Assembly (NCBI RefSeq): GCF_001258055.1
Contig: NZ_CVRM01000031.1
Coordinates: 412,574 to 476,573, forward strand
Origin: Phaeobacter italicus
GTDB taxonomy: Bacteria; Pseudomonadota; Alphaproteobacteria; Rhodobacterales; Rhodobacteraceae
Length of the DNA stretch: 64,000 bases
Direction: 5' to 3'
Positions within the stretch are counted from its first letter, which is position 1, and each line of letters starts with the position of its first letter. The position numbers and the translations under genes are program-made. Below, piece after piece: positions 1 through 9,388 of the stretch. Under the pieces are notes generated by a model. The model had not been told where the DNA came from, ran no database searches, and saw only the letters and a list, made by a program, of their open reading frames with translations.

Positions 1-241
1 CGGTCTGCGGCAGTTCGGTGATGGTCTGCTTGCCGGCGTTGATCAGGTCGGCGTCTTCTTCACCTTCGATCGGGAAGGGGCCCATGCCCAGCATGCCGTT
101 TTCGGACTGCAGCGTGACTTCGACGCCTTCGGGAATGTGGTTGCTGACCAGCGTCGGGATCCCGATGCCGAGGTTCACATACCAACCGTCCTGCAGTTCC
201 TGCGCCGCGCGGGCGGCCATTTGATTGCGGTCCCATGCCAT
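1..241 (-). CDS. scoB: 3-oxoacid CoA-transferase subunit B (partial, 3' end outside window)
   Basis: This is the N-terminal 80 residues of the beta subunit of a 3-oxoacid (succinyl-CoA:acetoacetate type) CoA-transferase, which activates acetoacetate by moving CoA from succinyl-CoA. The start is ATG at 241 ([16 protein letters not shown]). The glycine-rich segment [10 protein letters not shown] and the [10 protein letters not shown] block, which carries the family's catalytic glutamate, are both visible. It follows the alpha-subunit gene by 12 bases on the same strand, the usual two-gene operon. The gene runs off the left edge, so its C-terminus cannot be judged. An acetate or butyrate CoA-transferase of the same family is the main alternative. 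Confidence 0.9.
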   Translation of the reverse strand, partial: MAWDRNQMAARAAQELQDGWYVNLGIGIPTLVSNHIPEGVEVTLQSENGMLGMGPFPIEGEEDADLINAGKQTITELPQT

Positions 242-253
242 ATCGCGGTCTCC

Positions 254-973
254 TTACTTTGCTGCCGGGCGCACAGTGCGCTGTTCGATGCGTTTCTCGT
301 GCTCGCCCTTGATGATGCGGTGCACATAGATGCCGGGCAGGTGGATCGAGTCCGGATCGAGCGAGCCGGTGGGCACGATTTCCTCGACTTCAACCACGCA
401 GACCTTGCCGCAGGTCGCAGCAGGCACGTTGAAGTTGCGTGCGGTCTTGCGGAACACCAGATTGCCGGTTTCATCCGCTTTCCATGCCTTGACGATGGCG
501 AGGTCGGCAAAGATGCCTTCCTCCATGATGTAGTCTTCCATCGCGCCGTCCGGCCCGGTGGGGAACTGCTTTTCCATCTTGCCTTCGGCAATCACGGTGC
601 CCACGCCGGTCTTGGTGAAAAAGCCGGGGATGCCCGCACCGCCGGCGCGCATGCGCTCTGCCAGGGTGCCTTGCGGGTTGAACTCAAGCTCCAGCTCGCC
701 GCTCAGATACTGGCGCATGAATTCGGCGTTTTCCCCCACGTAGGAGGAGATCATCTTTTTCACCTGCTTGGTCTGCAGCAGAATGCCGATGCCGAAATCA
801 TCAACGCCTGCGTTGTTGGAGGCAAAGGTCAGATCCTTTGTGCCTGCCTCCTTGATGGCCTCCAGCAGCAGTTCCGGAATGCCGCACAGACCAAAGCCGC
901 CAGCCGCGATGAACATGCCATCGTGCAACAGCCCGTCCAGCGCCTCGGCAGCGTTGGCGTAAACCTTCTTCAT
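254..973 (-). CDS. scoA: 3-oxoacid CoA-transferase subunit A
   Basis: Alpha subunit (239 aa) of a 3-oxoacid CoA-transferase, acting in cytoplasmic ketone-body and short-chain acyl-CoA metabolism with the beta subunit just downstream. The start MKKVYANAAEAL at 973 is preceded by a GGGAG ribosome site; the frame is open further upstream but that extension is not family-like. The CoA-transferase signature around GGFGLCGIPELL (residues about 25-37) is intact, and the protein ends at the normal family length. Paired subunits in this order support the call; the substrate (acetoacetate versus 3-oxoadipate) is inferred. Confidence 0.92.
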   Translation of the reverse strand: MKKVYANAAEALDGLLHDGMFIAAGGFGLCGIPELLLEAIKEAGTKDLTFASNNAGVDDFGIGILLQTKQVKKMISSYVGENAEFMRQYLSGELELEFNPQGTLAERMRAGGAGIPGFFTKTGVGTVIAEGKMEKQFPTGPDGAMEDYIMEEGIFADLAIVKAWKADETGNLVFRKTARNFNVPAATCGKVCVVEVEEIVPTGSLDPDSIHLPGIYVHRIIKGEHEKRIEQRTVRPAAK

Positions 974-1167
974 ATCCATCTCCCTCATCAGCCAGGTTGC
1001 AGAAGTTCTGACCAACACCCGTAGGGAAGTCAACGATACGGAGAAGACCGCGTATTTCTACGGATCGGGTCTCTATCGCAAACGTGATCGATCTGCGGGC
1101 CTAGGATTACCCTACGTTAAGCTGTGTCTGGAATGTTGAGAATCGGAAATTACTACGAGAGGTCAAC

Positions 1168-2412
1168 ATGCCGAACTATACGTTTAAGGCCATCTATATC
1201 GGGACATTTTCCGATATGGACCCGGACGAAACGAACTGGACCTCGGAAAACGCCAACGCCCTTGTGGGAATGCGCTTTGGTTCCAATCAGAACCCGCTCT
1301 ACCAACAAATCGAAGATCTGACCCTGGAGGATGCCGACGGTGATGGCATCACACAGGCAAACGACATGGGCCAAACGTCTGAAGATGTGACCTATCAGGG
1401 GGCCTCCTCCGAACTCGACAGCGTTGTCGAATACACTGTTCGCCTGTCTTTTGTCGGGGGTGGGCGGGTCGAGGCCACGATGGTTGCCCTGCAGGATGAC
1501 ATGGGGCGGGTGTTTCTCGCGCCATATGCCGATGGATCGATCAGGAACGATGTCTTCGACGATGCGCCAATCAAATCGATCAAAATCACCAAACTGTCGG
1601 GCGACGAATATATGGGCGCCTATAGCGACCGGGATCCGAATGCCTTTGTCGTCTGCTTTGCGCAGGGCACCCGCCTGCGTACACCGGCAGGCGAGGTCGC
1701 TGTGGAAAATATGCAAATCGGGGAATATCTGCAGACATTGGACAATGGTCCTCAGCCAGTCGTCTGGATCGGGCAGGAGGAGGTGCACGCCTCGCCGCGT
1801 ACGGCGCCGATCCATATCGCGGCTGGGGCGCTGGGGCGGGATGGTGCTGGCAGGCCGCTACCTGCCGTCGCACTTCGGGTTTCGCCCCAGCATCGTGTCC
1901 TGATCGCCTCGCGTGTTGCCGAGCGTCTGTTCGCCACCCCTGAGGTTTTTGTTCCCGCCAAAAAGCTGCTGGGACTGGATGGCATCACTCAGGCGACAGG
2001 CGCTGGAGTGGTCCGCTATTGGCATGTGATGTTGCCCGCGCATGAGGTGGTGTTCGCCGATGGCGCCCCGGTAGAGAGCTTTCTGCCCGGTCCAATGGCG
2101 CTGCAGGCGCTGTCCAATCCCTGTCGCGCCAGTCTTTTTGCTACGCGGCCTGGGCTCAGGGCGGGGCTGGGCGTGCCATCTCTGGCCCGTCCCCACGCCA
2201 AGGGGGAAAAACTGCGTCTGCTGCTCCTGCGTCATGAAAAGAACGGCAAGGCGCTTGTTGATGGTGACATTCTGGCCCGCCACGGTTGCGACAATCAGAA
2301 CCGCCCCGGCGTGCCCGGCTATGGTCGCAGCGTGGTGCAGAATTTGGCACAGCTGCGACGTCAGCGCCCGGCTTTTGCTGCGCCAACCGCAGGCGTCGCC
2401 GTCAACGGCTAA
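1168..2412 (+). CDS. Hint-domain (Hedgehog/intein-type) protein
   Basis: A 414-residue protein with two parts. Residues 1 to about 160 form an acidic region with a DADGDG stretch near residue 57 and no recognised domain. From Cys163 (VCFAQGTRLRTPAGEV) a Hint domain of the Hint_2 type begins: the Cys-Phe-x-x-Gly-Thr start, the GEYLQTLD turn, and a later SPQHRVLI block holding the His. Such domains can self-cleave at the Cys and are common in Rhodobacterales secreted or surface proteins. No Sec signal peptide is visible; export by a type I system is a guess. The start at 1168 has a GAGAGG site 5 bases upstream. It stands alone and is divergent from the scoA-scoB operon. Confidence 0.82.
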   Translation: MPNYTFKAIYIGTFSDMDPDETNWTSENANALVGMRFGSNQNPLYQQIEDLTLEDADGDGITQANDMGQTSEDVTYQGASSELDSVVEYTVRLSFVGGGRVEATMVALQDDMGRVFLAPYADGSIRNDVFDDAPIKSIKITKLSGDEYMGAYSDRDPNAFVVCFAQGTRLRTPAGEVAVENMQIGEYLQTLDNGPQPVVWIGQEEVHASPRTAPIHIAAGALGRDGAGRPLPAVALRVSPQHRVLIASRVAERLFATPEVFVPAKKLLGLDGITQATGAGVVRYWHVMLPAHEVVFADGAPVESFLPGPMALQALSNPCRASLFATRPGLRAGLGVPSLARPHAKGEKLRLLLLRHEKNGKALVDGDILARHGCDNQNRPGVPGYGRSVVQNLAQLRRQRPAFAAPTAGVAVNG

Positions 2413-2441
2413 GCCAAGCCCAAGCGGGTCTGCCCGCCAAC

Positions 2442-2477
2442 AAAAATGCCGATCAGCTGGGGCTGACCGGCATTTTT
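2442..2477. terminator. Bidirectional intrinsic terminator
   Basis: An inverted repeat runs AAAAATGCCG..CAGC / GCTG..CGGCATTTTT with a 4-base loop and a T-run on each strand. It lies between the convergent Hint-domain gene and topA and can serve both. Confidence 0.85.
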
Positions 2478-2501
2478 CGTTTGGGAAGGGCCAAGGCGAG
2501 C

Positions 2502-5162
2502 TTATTCCGCGTCCTTGGCCGCCGCTTTTTTGGTGGTTTTCTTTGCGGCCGTCTTTTTCGGAGCTGCTTTCTTCTTGGCGGGCGCCTTCTTCTTCGACTT
2601 GCCGGCCTTTTCCTCGATCAGCTTGACGGCCATCTCAACGGTGACGTCCTTGGGCTCCACATCCTTGGGCAGGGTGGCGTTCACCTTCTCCCACTTGACG
2701 TAGGGACCATAGCGGCCATCCACGATGCTGATTGCCCCACCGCTTTCCGGGTGATCGCCCAGCTCCTTGAGCGCCTTGGCGGCGGCGCGGCGGCCACGGC
2801 CCGGATTGGCGCGTTTTTCCGCCAGCATCTCCACCGCGCGGTTCATGCCGATTTCAAAGACGTCGAGCGTTTCCTTGAGGTTCACATAAACCGGCTTTTC
2901 CTCGTCGGGCTTCTGGTGCGCAATATAGGGCCCAAAGCGGCCGAGGTTGGCCTGAACCATGCCACCCTCGGGGTGTTGGCCCACGTCGCGGGGCAGCGTC
3001 AGCAGAGTGACCGCCTGCTCCAGCCCGATCTCATTCGGACCCCAGCCGGGCAGAAAGTCGCGGCCCTGTTTGGGCAGCGAGGACCGCGGCGGTTTCTTGT
3101 TTTCTGGCGTTGCCTCGCCGCGCTGAACATAGGGGCCAAAGCGGCCGGATTTCAGGTGGATTTCGTCGCCGTCGTCTTCACCCAGGATGCGTTCGTACCC
3201 TTCGGCACCTTCGCCTGAAATCGGGCGTGTGTAGTTGCATTCCGGGTAGTTGCCACAGCCAACAAAACCACCGGTGCGCGAGGTTTTAAGATGCAGCTGC
3301 CCGGCGCCACATTTGGGGCAGACACGCGGGTCTGTTCCGTCTTCGCGGGGCGGGTAAAGCTGCGGCGCAAGCGCCTCGTCCAGAACATCCAGAACCTCTG
3401 AGATCCGCAGATCCGAAGTCTCTGAAATGGCGGCCGAGAAATCGCGCCAGAACTTGCTCAGCAACTCCTTGTAATCGGCATCACCTGCCGACACGTCATC
3501 CAGCTGGTTTTCAAGATTGGCGGTGAACTCATAGCCCACATAGGTGCGGAAGAAGTTCAGCAAGAAGATCGTGACGATCCGGCCCTTGTCCTCTGGGAAC
3601 AGGCGGTTTTTGTCCTTGCGGACATACTCACGGTCCTGAATCGTGGTGATCACCGATGCGTAGGTCGAGGGGCGGCCAATGCCCAGCTCTTCCATGCGCT
3701 TGACCAGTGTTGCCTCGGTATAGCGCGGCGGTGGCTGCGTGTGGTGCTGCAGCGCCAGCACGGCACTGTTGTCGGACAGGACCGAAGCCTCCTTGCCCGC
3801 CTTTTCCGCCTGCGCATTGAGCGAGGCGGCGAATTTCATCGCGTCGCCCTGCATCACCTGCGGCAGGCGCTTGTCATCCTCGTCGGCCACATCATCGCGG
3901 CCTTCCTCGTAAACCCGCAGGAAGCCGTCAAACAGAACCACCTGACCGGTGGCGCGCAGAACAACCTGCTGGTCGGCAGAACCGATATCAACGGTGGTGC
4001 GCTCCAGGCGGGCGCCGGCCATCTGACATGCGATGGTCCGTTTCCAGATCAGATCATAGAGCTTGCGCTGGTCGTCTTCGCTCAGCTTCAGGCTGGCGGC
4101 GTCCCGGCTCATGTCCGTGGGGCGGATACATTCGTGCGCTTCCTGCGCGTTCTTGGCCTTGTTCTTGTAGATGCGCGGCGAGGAGGGCACGTAGTCGGCG
4201 CCATAGCGGCTTTCGATTTCGGCGCGGGTGGCCTGCACAGCCTCAGGCGCCATGTCGATGCCGTCGGTTCGCATATAGGTGATATGACCCGCCTCATAGA
4301 GACGCTGCGCCGCGTTCATGCACTGGCGCGCGCCCATGCCGAACTTGCGGCTGGCCTCTTGTTGCAGGGTCGAGGTCATGAAGGGGGCAGAGGGGTTCCG
4401 GGAGGCGGGCTTTGCCTCGACCGATGTAACTGATAGCGCCCGGCTGGCGACCGCCTGCACAGCCAGCTCCGCAGCGGTGGAGTTGGCAAGATCAAACTTG
4501 TCCAGCTTGTCGCCGCCCAGAACCGTCAGTCGGGCTTCCAGCTCCTGTCCACGCGGCGTGGTCAGCGCGGCCTTTACCGACCAGTATTCCTGTGGATTGA
4601 ACGCCTCGATTTCCATCTCGCGTTCGACGATGAGGCGCAGGCAGACCGATTGCACACGACCCGCAGAGCGGGCGCCGGGCAGTTTGCGCCACAGAACCGG
4701 TGACAGGTTAAAGCCCACAAGGTAGTCCAGCGCGCGGCGGGCCAGATAGGCCTCTACCAGCGGCATGTCGACCTGGCGGGGGTTTTTCATCGCCTCGGCA
4801 ACGGCGTCTTTGGTGATCGCGTTAAAGGTCACGCGGCTGACAGCAGTGTCCTTTTTGATGGAGCGGCGCTTGGTCAACGCTTCCTGCAGGTGCCAACTGA
4901 TTGCTTCTCCTTCGCGATCAGGGTCGGTCGCGAGGATCAGTGCGTTGTCGTCTTTCAAGGCATCTGCGATGGCTTTTACATGCTTGCGGCTGTCCGCTCC
5001 GACCTCCCAAGTCATGGCAAAATCGTCGTCGGGTTCAACCGAACCGTTCTTTGCAGGCAGGTCGCGCACATGTCCGTAGGAGGCCAGCACAGTATAGTCA
5101 GAGCCAAGATACTTGTTAATTGTCTTGGCCTTAGCAGGCGATTCTACAACAACGACTGGCAT
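2502..5162 (-). CDS. topA: DNA topoisomerase I (type IA)
   Basis: Relaxes negatively supercoiled DNA by single-strand passage; cytoplasmic and normally essential. The 886-residue product starts at MPVVVVESPAKAKTI (5162); an upstream in-frame extension of 17 residues is not family-like. The TOPRIM domain shows Glu8 and the acidic triad in LATDPDREGE (Asp80, Asp82, Glu84), and the active-site Tyr296 is in TYMRTDG. One Cys4 zinc ribbon (CPKCGAG..CGNYPEC) follows around residue 600, then repeated GRFGPYV motifs typical of alphaproteobacterial TopA. The last ~35 residues are a Lys/Ala tail (repeated KKKAAPKKTAAKK-like units), probably a DNA-binding extension. It lies downstream of dprA on the same strand. 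Confidence 0.97.
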   Translation of the reverse strand: MPVVVVESPAKAKTINKYLGSDYTVLASYGHVRDLPAKNGSVEPDDDFAMTWEVGADSRKHVKAIADALKDDNALILATDPDREGEAISWHLQEALTKRRSIKKDTAVSRVTFNAITKDAVAEAMKNPRQVDMPLVEAYLARRALDYLVGFNLSPVLWRKLPGARSAGRVQSVCLRLIVEREMEIEAFNPQEYWSVKAALTTPRGQELEARLTVLGGDKLDKFDLANSTAAELAVQAVASRALSVTSVEAKPASRNPSAPFMTSTLQQEASRKFGMGARQCMNAAQRLYEAGHITYMRTDGIDMAPEAVQATRAEIESRYGADYVPSSPRIYKNKAKNAQEAHECIRPTDMSRDAASLKLSEDDQRKLYDLIWKRTIACQMAGARLERTTVDIGSADQQVVLRATGQVVLFDGFLRVYEEGRDDVADEDDKRLPQVMQGDAMKFAASLNAQAEKAGKEASVLSDNSAVLALQHHTQPPPRYTEATLVKRMEELGIGRPSTYASVITTIQDREYVRKDKNRLFPEDKGRIVTIFLLNFFRTYVGYEFTANLENQLDDVSAGDADYKELLSKFWRDFSAAISETSDLRISEVLDVLDEALAPQLYPPREDGTDPRVCPKCGAGQLHLKTSRTGGFVGCGNYPECNYTRPISGEGAEGYERILGEDDGDEIHLKSGRFGPYVQRGEATPENKKPPRSSLPKQGRDFLPGWGPNEIGLEQAVTLLTLPRDVGQHPEGGMVQANLGRFGPYIAHQKPDEEKPVYVNLKETLDVFEIGMNRAVEMLAEKRANPGRGRRAAAKALKELGDHPESGGAISIVDGRYGPYVKWEKVNATLPKDVEPKDVTVEMAVKLIEEKAGKSKKKAPAKKKAAPKKTAAKKTTKKAAAKDAE

Positions 5163-5321
5163 ATATACGTAAACCTCTGTGCGACGGATTCCGGGCGCTC
5201 TATGGCGGGGCAAGATGTGGGGTGCAAGGGGAGATTGTCAATCCGGCATTCATTGGCCGGGTGCGGTTGCGGCTTTGCAGCGCAGGCGTTGGCGTCAATT
5301 CGGCGGGCGGGGGCAAGGCAG

Positions 5322-6515
5322 CTAGCGGCCAAAGTCGCCCCGGATCAACATGCCGCCGGGTTGGCGGGTGATGTCGCCGGAGAGCTCCAGATCAGTCAGA
5401 ACCGGTGACAAGTCCTTGGCGGCCAGTGACAAGTCCCGAAGCAGCTGGTCTTCCGTCAGGGGCGAGGGGCCAAGCCGGTCCAGGATCTCCTGATGCAGGG
5501 CGGCGGTTTCCTGCAGGCTGCGCTGCTCCGATGGAGGCGGCGGCAGGTCCGGTGGCGCGGTGGTGTTTGTCACATCAGGCAAGGAGGCGGGGTGCGGGGC
5601 CGTGACCACCGGGCAATGATCCATCGGGGGCAGGGCTGCGATGACATCATCGGCGCTGCGGACCAGCTGCGCGCCATCGCGGATCAGCATGTTGCATCCG
5701 GCTGCGCGGGCATCAAAGGGGTGACCGGGAACCGCCAGAACCTCGCGGCCGAGATCCAGCGCATCGCGCGCAGTGATGAGAGAGCCGGATTTTGCCGCCC
5801 CTTCCACAACCACGACCGCCTGTGCGGCGCCTGCAATAATGCGATTGCGGGCGGGAAAGTGGCGGGCCTGCGGTGACATGCCGGGGGGGTGTTCGGACAG
5901 CAACAGCCCTTGATCTGCAATGTCGCGGGCAAGTTGCAGATTTTCGGCCGGGTAGATCACATCAACACCACCAGCCATGACCGCGCAGGTACCGGAGCCG
6001 ACAGAGGCCACGTGGGCTGCGGTATCAATCCCGCGCGCCAGCCCGGAGATCACGGTATATCCGGCCTCTGCCAGGTCTCTGGCCAATGCCCGCGCCATCC
6101 GGATCCCGAGAGAAGAGGCATTGCGCGCCCCGACAATGGCAATGGTGGGCCGGGCCAGAACAGAGGTATCGCCCACAGCCCACATCAGGGGCGGAGCGTC
6201 GCGCAGATCCTTGAGAAGAGAGGGGTAGTCAGCGTCATGAAAGCACAGAAGCCGCGCATTGGCGGCTTCTGCGGCCTTTATTTCGGCTATTGCCGCATCG
6301 GCAGAGCATATTTCATACCCTTGAATGCCAGCGGCGCGTGCCATTTCGGGCAACGCGGACAATGCGTTCTGCACTGACCCATGTTTGGCGATCAGACGGT
6401 GATAGGTCACCGCACCAACCTTTCTGGAGCGCAACAGACGGAGGCAAGATATCCGCAAATCTTCCGTGGTGGGTGGGAGTGGGGGGTGAGTGGAAGAAAG
6501 TGCTTCTTCGGTCAT
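5322..6515 (-). CDS. dprA: DNA-processing protein DprA
   Basis: Loads RecA on incoming single-stranded DNA during natural transformation. The 397-residue protein carries the DprA Rossmann-like core: GARNASSLGIRMARALA, then SGLARGIDTAAH, then PAENLQLARDI. An N-terminal helix-hairpin region precedes it, and a C-terminal winged-helix-like domain (about residues 335-395) is present, as in full-length family members. The start ATG at 6515 has GGAG/AGG sequence upstream. It sits 5' of topA on the same strand, a common arrangement. Its presence implies at least part of a competence pathway; other com genes are not in this window. Confidence 0.95.
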   Translation of the reverse strand: MTEEALSSTHPPLPPTTEDLRISCLRLLRSRKVGAVTYHRLIAKHGSVQNALSALPEMARAAGIQGYEICSADAAIAEIKAAEAANARLLCFHDADYPSLLKDLRDAPPLMWAVGDTSVLARPTIAIVGARNASSLGIRMARALARDLAEAGYTVISGLARGIDTAAHVASVGSGTCAVMAGGVDVIYPAENLQLARDIADQGLLLSEHPPGMSPQARHFPARNRIIAGAAQAVVVVEGAAKSGSLITARDALDLGREVLAVPGHPFDARAAGCNMLIRDGAQLVRSADDVIAALPPMDHCPVVTAPHPASLPDVTNTTAPPDLPPPPSEQRSLQETAALHQEILDRLGPSPLTEDQLLRDLSLAAKDLSPVLTDLELSGDITRQPGGMLIRGDFGR

Positions 6516-6717
6516 CCTGCGCTCCGCCTTGTTGCAGGATTATGATTACCTTTTTGGTGGTTAACAGTTGATGAACGGGGCGGGTTTGATGAAAGCTTTT
6601 CTCAAACTGAAAACTAACATCCTAAATTATATAGACAAATTTTCATCAAGCGGAGCGTGTCGGGTCACCCGGCCTTGGGGGCTGTGGCGAAAACTGCTGC
6701 CGACTCGCCCTCAAATG

Positions 6718-6754
6718 TTAAAAAACCGCCGACTCGGGCGGGGCGAGTCGGCGG
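6718..6754 (-). terminator. Intrinsic terminator of tldD
   Basis: A perfect 11-bp stem, CCGCCGACTCG / CGAGTCGGCGG, with a 7-base loop. On the minus strand it is followed by TTTTTT, 32 bases after the tldD stop codon. Confidence 0.88.
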
Positions 6755-6785
6755 CGATTCCGGGTTTTGGCTGTTCAGATCGCGG

Positions 6786-8207
6786 TCAGGTCGCTGATCC
6801 CCCAACCGTCAGGCCGCCCATCAATACGCTTGGTTGGCCAACGCCCACCGGCACCCACTGGCCTTGCTTGCCGCAATTGCCCATGCCGGGATCCAGTGCC
6901 ATGTCGTTGCCAAGCGCGCGGATCTGGTGCAGCGCGGTTGCGCCGTCGCCGATCAATGTCGCGCCTTTGACCGGCGCGCCGATCTTGCCGTCCTTCACCC
7001 GATAGGCTTCTGTGCAAGAAAACACGAATTTGCCATTGGTGATGTCGACCTGACCGCCGCCAAAGCCAACGGCCCAGATCCCATCCTTGATCGAGGCCAC
7101 CAGATCGTCGGGGTTCGCGTCGCCCCCTAACATATAAGTGTTGGTCATCCGCGGCATGGGGGCGTGGGCATAGCTTTCACGTCGTCCATTTCCGGTGCTT
7201 TCCACTCCCATCAGGCGGGCATTCTGGCGGTCCTGCATGAAACCGACCAATTTGCCGTCCTCGATGAGGGTGGTTTTCTGGCTCGGTGTGCCCTCGTCAT
7301 CGACAGTGATAGAGCCGCGACGGTCGGGGATGGTGCCGTCATCCAGCACTGTCACGCCCTTGGCAGCGATCTGCTGGCCCATCAGCCCCGCAAAGGCAGA
7401 AGATCCCTTGCGGTTGAAATCGCCCTCAAGCCCATGACCGATGGCTTCGTGCAAAAGAATACCGGGCCAGCCGGGGCCAAGCACCACATCCATCTCTCCG
7501 GCTGGCGCGGGCACTGCATCCAGGTTCACACAGGCAATGCGCAGGGCTTCGCGCACCTTTCCCTGCCAGTCGGCGGGATCGACCAGACCATCCAGCCCAA
7601 CACGCCCGCCACCGCCGGCAGAGCCGCTCTCGCGGCGTCCGTCCTGTTCCACGATGACAGAGACATTGAGCCGGGTCATGGGGCGCACATCTCGCACGCG
7701 TGTTCCGTCGGCGCGCAGGATCTCAACCTCCTGAAGGGAGGCCGCAAGCATGGCCGTCACCTGAACCACACGTGGGTCAATGTCGCGCGCAAAGGCATCG
7801 ATTTCGCGCAGTGTCTCGACCTTGACCGCAAAGGGCATCGCCCCGATGGGGTCGGCGTCAGTATAAAGACGTGTGTTGGTGCGCACCGGAGGCGGCGCCA
7901 TTGTGCCGCCGCCATCGCCAACCGCAAGACGCGCGGTTTCGGCCGCCCGCTTCAGCCCGGCGATTGATACGTCGGTCGAGTGGGCATAACCGGCCACTTC
8001 GCCATTCACGGCCCGCAGGCCAAACCCCTCGGCAGCGTCATAGTTGGCGCTGCGCAGCCGACCATCATCGAACACCAGTGCTTCGGATTTGCGCCGCTCA
8101 ACAAAGATCTCTCCGTCGTCGGCACCAGCAAGCGCCTGACGCAGCACCCCCAGCGCCTCATCCTCGGGCAGGGTGGTTTCAAAGGGCCGGAAGGCTGCGG
8201 TATCCAT
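6786..8207 (-). CDS. tldD: TldD metalloprotease/modulator of DNA gyrase
   Basis: Partner of PmbA/TldE in a cytoplasmic zinc protease complex known for peptide maturation and CcdA turnover. The 473 residues match family length. The zinc-binding motif HEAIGH is intact (His253, Glu254, His258) and is followed by the conserved GLEGDFNRKGSSAF block and the GNGRRESYAH region. The start ATG at 8207 is close to a perfect FNR-type box at 8227-8240, so this gene shares its upstream region with the divergent ctaC. The gene ends at a strong terminator. A pmbA/tldE partner is not in this window. Confidence 0.95.
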   Translation of the reverse strand: MDTAAFRPFETTLPEDEALGVLRQALAGADDGEIFVERRKSEALVFDDGRLRSANYDAAEGFGLRAVNGEVAGYAHSTDVSIAGLKRAAETARLAVGDGGGTMAPPPVRTNTRLYTDADPIGAMPFAVKVETLREIDAFARDIDPRVVQVTAMLAASLQEVEILRADGTRVRDVRPMTRLNVSVIVEQDGRRESGSAGGGGRVGLDGLVDPADWQGKVREALRIACVNLDAVPAPAGEMDVVLGPGWPGILLHEAIGHGLEGDFNRKGSSAFAGLMGQQIAAKGVTVLDDGTIPDRRGSITVDDEGTPSQKTTLIEDGKLVGFMQDRQNARLMGVESTGNGRRESYAHAPMPRMTNTYMLGGDANPDDLVASIKDGIWAVGFGGGQVDITNGKFVFSCTEAYRVKDGKIGAPVKGATLIGDGATALHQIRALGNDMALDPGMGNCGKQGQWVPVGVGQPSVLMGGLTVGGSAT

Positions 8208-8226
8208 GGTTTTGACCTCAGTTTTT

Positions 8227-8240
8227 TTGATCTAAATCAA
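8227..8240. promoter_or_regulatory. FNR-type binding site between tldD and ctaC
   Basis: TTGATCTAAATCAA matches the Fnr/FnrL consensus TTGAT-N4-ATCAA at all ten fixed positions. It lies 19 bases upstream of the tldD start and about 160 bases upstream of ctaC, in the divergent promoter region. A matching site precedes ctaD. Binding by an Fnr-family regulator is inferred from the motif. Confidence 0.75.
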
Positions 8241-8402
8241 GAAAGCGACGCTTTGACGCGAGCATTCCTCTTTAACTGCACGATGGAATATGATTTTTAG
8301 CAGCGTCAAAGACAACGGGTCCGGTGCGTTTTGTGGAATCAAATTTTTCCACCAGGGCGACGTCGGCACAGGAACAACTCGATCAACCGATCAGGACATG
8401 AC

Positions 8403-9242
8403 ATGAAGAACGCTTTGATGCTTTCAGGCCTTTTCACTGGCCTTTCGAGCCTTCCAGCAATGGCGCAAGAAGGTCTGGAAACCATTGGTAAGCCGGTCGA
8501 TGGCGGCCTTGGCTTCCAGCCGGCGGCGACCGAACTCGCTGAAGGCATCCACACTCTGGACAACATGATCCTGGTGATCATCACCGCCGTGTGTGTATTC
8601 GTTGGTGCGCTGCTGCTTTACGCGATCGTGCGCTTTAACCGCCGTGCGAACCCGACCGCGGCGTCCTTTACCCACAACACCCCGATCGAAATCGCCTGGA
8701 CCGTTGTGCCGATCCTGATCCTGGTTTTCATCGGTTCCTTCTCGCTGCCGGAGCTGTTCCGCCAGCAGGAGATCCCCGAGGGCGACATCAACATCAAGGT
8801 GACAGGCTACCAGTGGTACTGGGGCTATGAGTACACCGACCACGAATTCGGCTTTGAGAGCTTCATGCTCGCCAAGGAAGACCTGGCAGCAAACGGCTAT
8901 GCCGAAGACGAATACCTGCTGGCAACCGATACCGCCGTTGTCGTGCCTGTTGGCAAGACCGTCGTGATGCAGGTGACTGGCGCGGACGTGATCCACTCCT
9001 GGACCATCCCGGCCTTTGGTGTGAAGCAGGACGCCGTTCCCGGCCGTCTGGCAGAGCTGTGGTTCAAAGCAGAGAAGGAAGGCATCTACTTCGGTCAGTG
9101 CTCCGAACTTTGCGGCAAGGACCACGCCTACATGCCGATCACCGTCAAAGTGGTCAGCGAAGAAGCCTACCAGGAGTGGCTGGACGGCGCGATCGAGGAA
9201 TACGCAGGTATCCCGCGCTCCTACCAGGTCGCCTCCAACTAA
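8403..9242 (+). CDS. ctaC: Cytochrome c oxidase subunit II (aa3 type)
   Basis: Membrane-anchored subunit carrying the CuA centre that accepts electrons from cytochrome c. The 279 residues begin with a signal peptide ([14 protein letters not shown]), then two transmembrane helices (about 54-76 and 98-118) and a periplasmic cupredoxin domain. All CuA ligands are visible: His198, Cys233, Glu235, Cys237, His241 and Met244 ([12 protein letters not shown]). The aromatic patch YQWYWGYEY used for electron entry is also present. The ATG at 8403 gives the signal peptide; the ATG 5 bases earlier is out of frame. First gene of the ctaC-ctaB-ctaG-ctaE cluster; subunit I is ~46 kb away. Confidence 0.97.
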   Translation: MKNALMLSGLFTGLSSLPAMAQEGLETIGKPVDGGLGFQPAATELAEGIHTLDNMILVIITAVCVFVGALLLYAIVRFNRRANPTAASFTHNTPIEIAWTVVPILILVFIGSFSLPELFRQQEIPEGDINIKVTGYQWYWGYEYTDHEFGFESFMLAKEDLAANGYAEDEYLLATDTAVVVPVGKTVVMQVTGADVIHSWTIPAFGVKQDAVPGRLAELWFKAEKEGIYFGQCSELCGKDHAYMPITVKVVSEEAYQEWLDGAIEEYAGIPRSYQVASN

Positions 9243-9349
9243 GCGATACGACCGGCGCTTGCCCCGGGGTAGGCGCCAGCTAGCTATCTCGTGAACACAG
9301 AAACTGGGTGCGCCTCAACCGCGCGCCCGATTTCGATAAGCCAATTCAC

Positions 9350-9363
9350 GTCGTGATCACGAC
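9350..9363. promoter_or_regulatory. 14-bp perfect palindrome ahead of ctaB
   Basis: GTCGTGATCACGAC is a perfect palindrome ending 25 bases before the ctaB start, inside the 146-bp gap after ctaC. It may be an operator or an RNA hairpin; no regulator is identified. Confidence 0.35.
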
Positions 9364-9388
9364 CACAGAGTGACCCAGAGAGTGAGCG

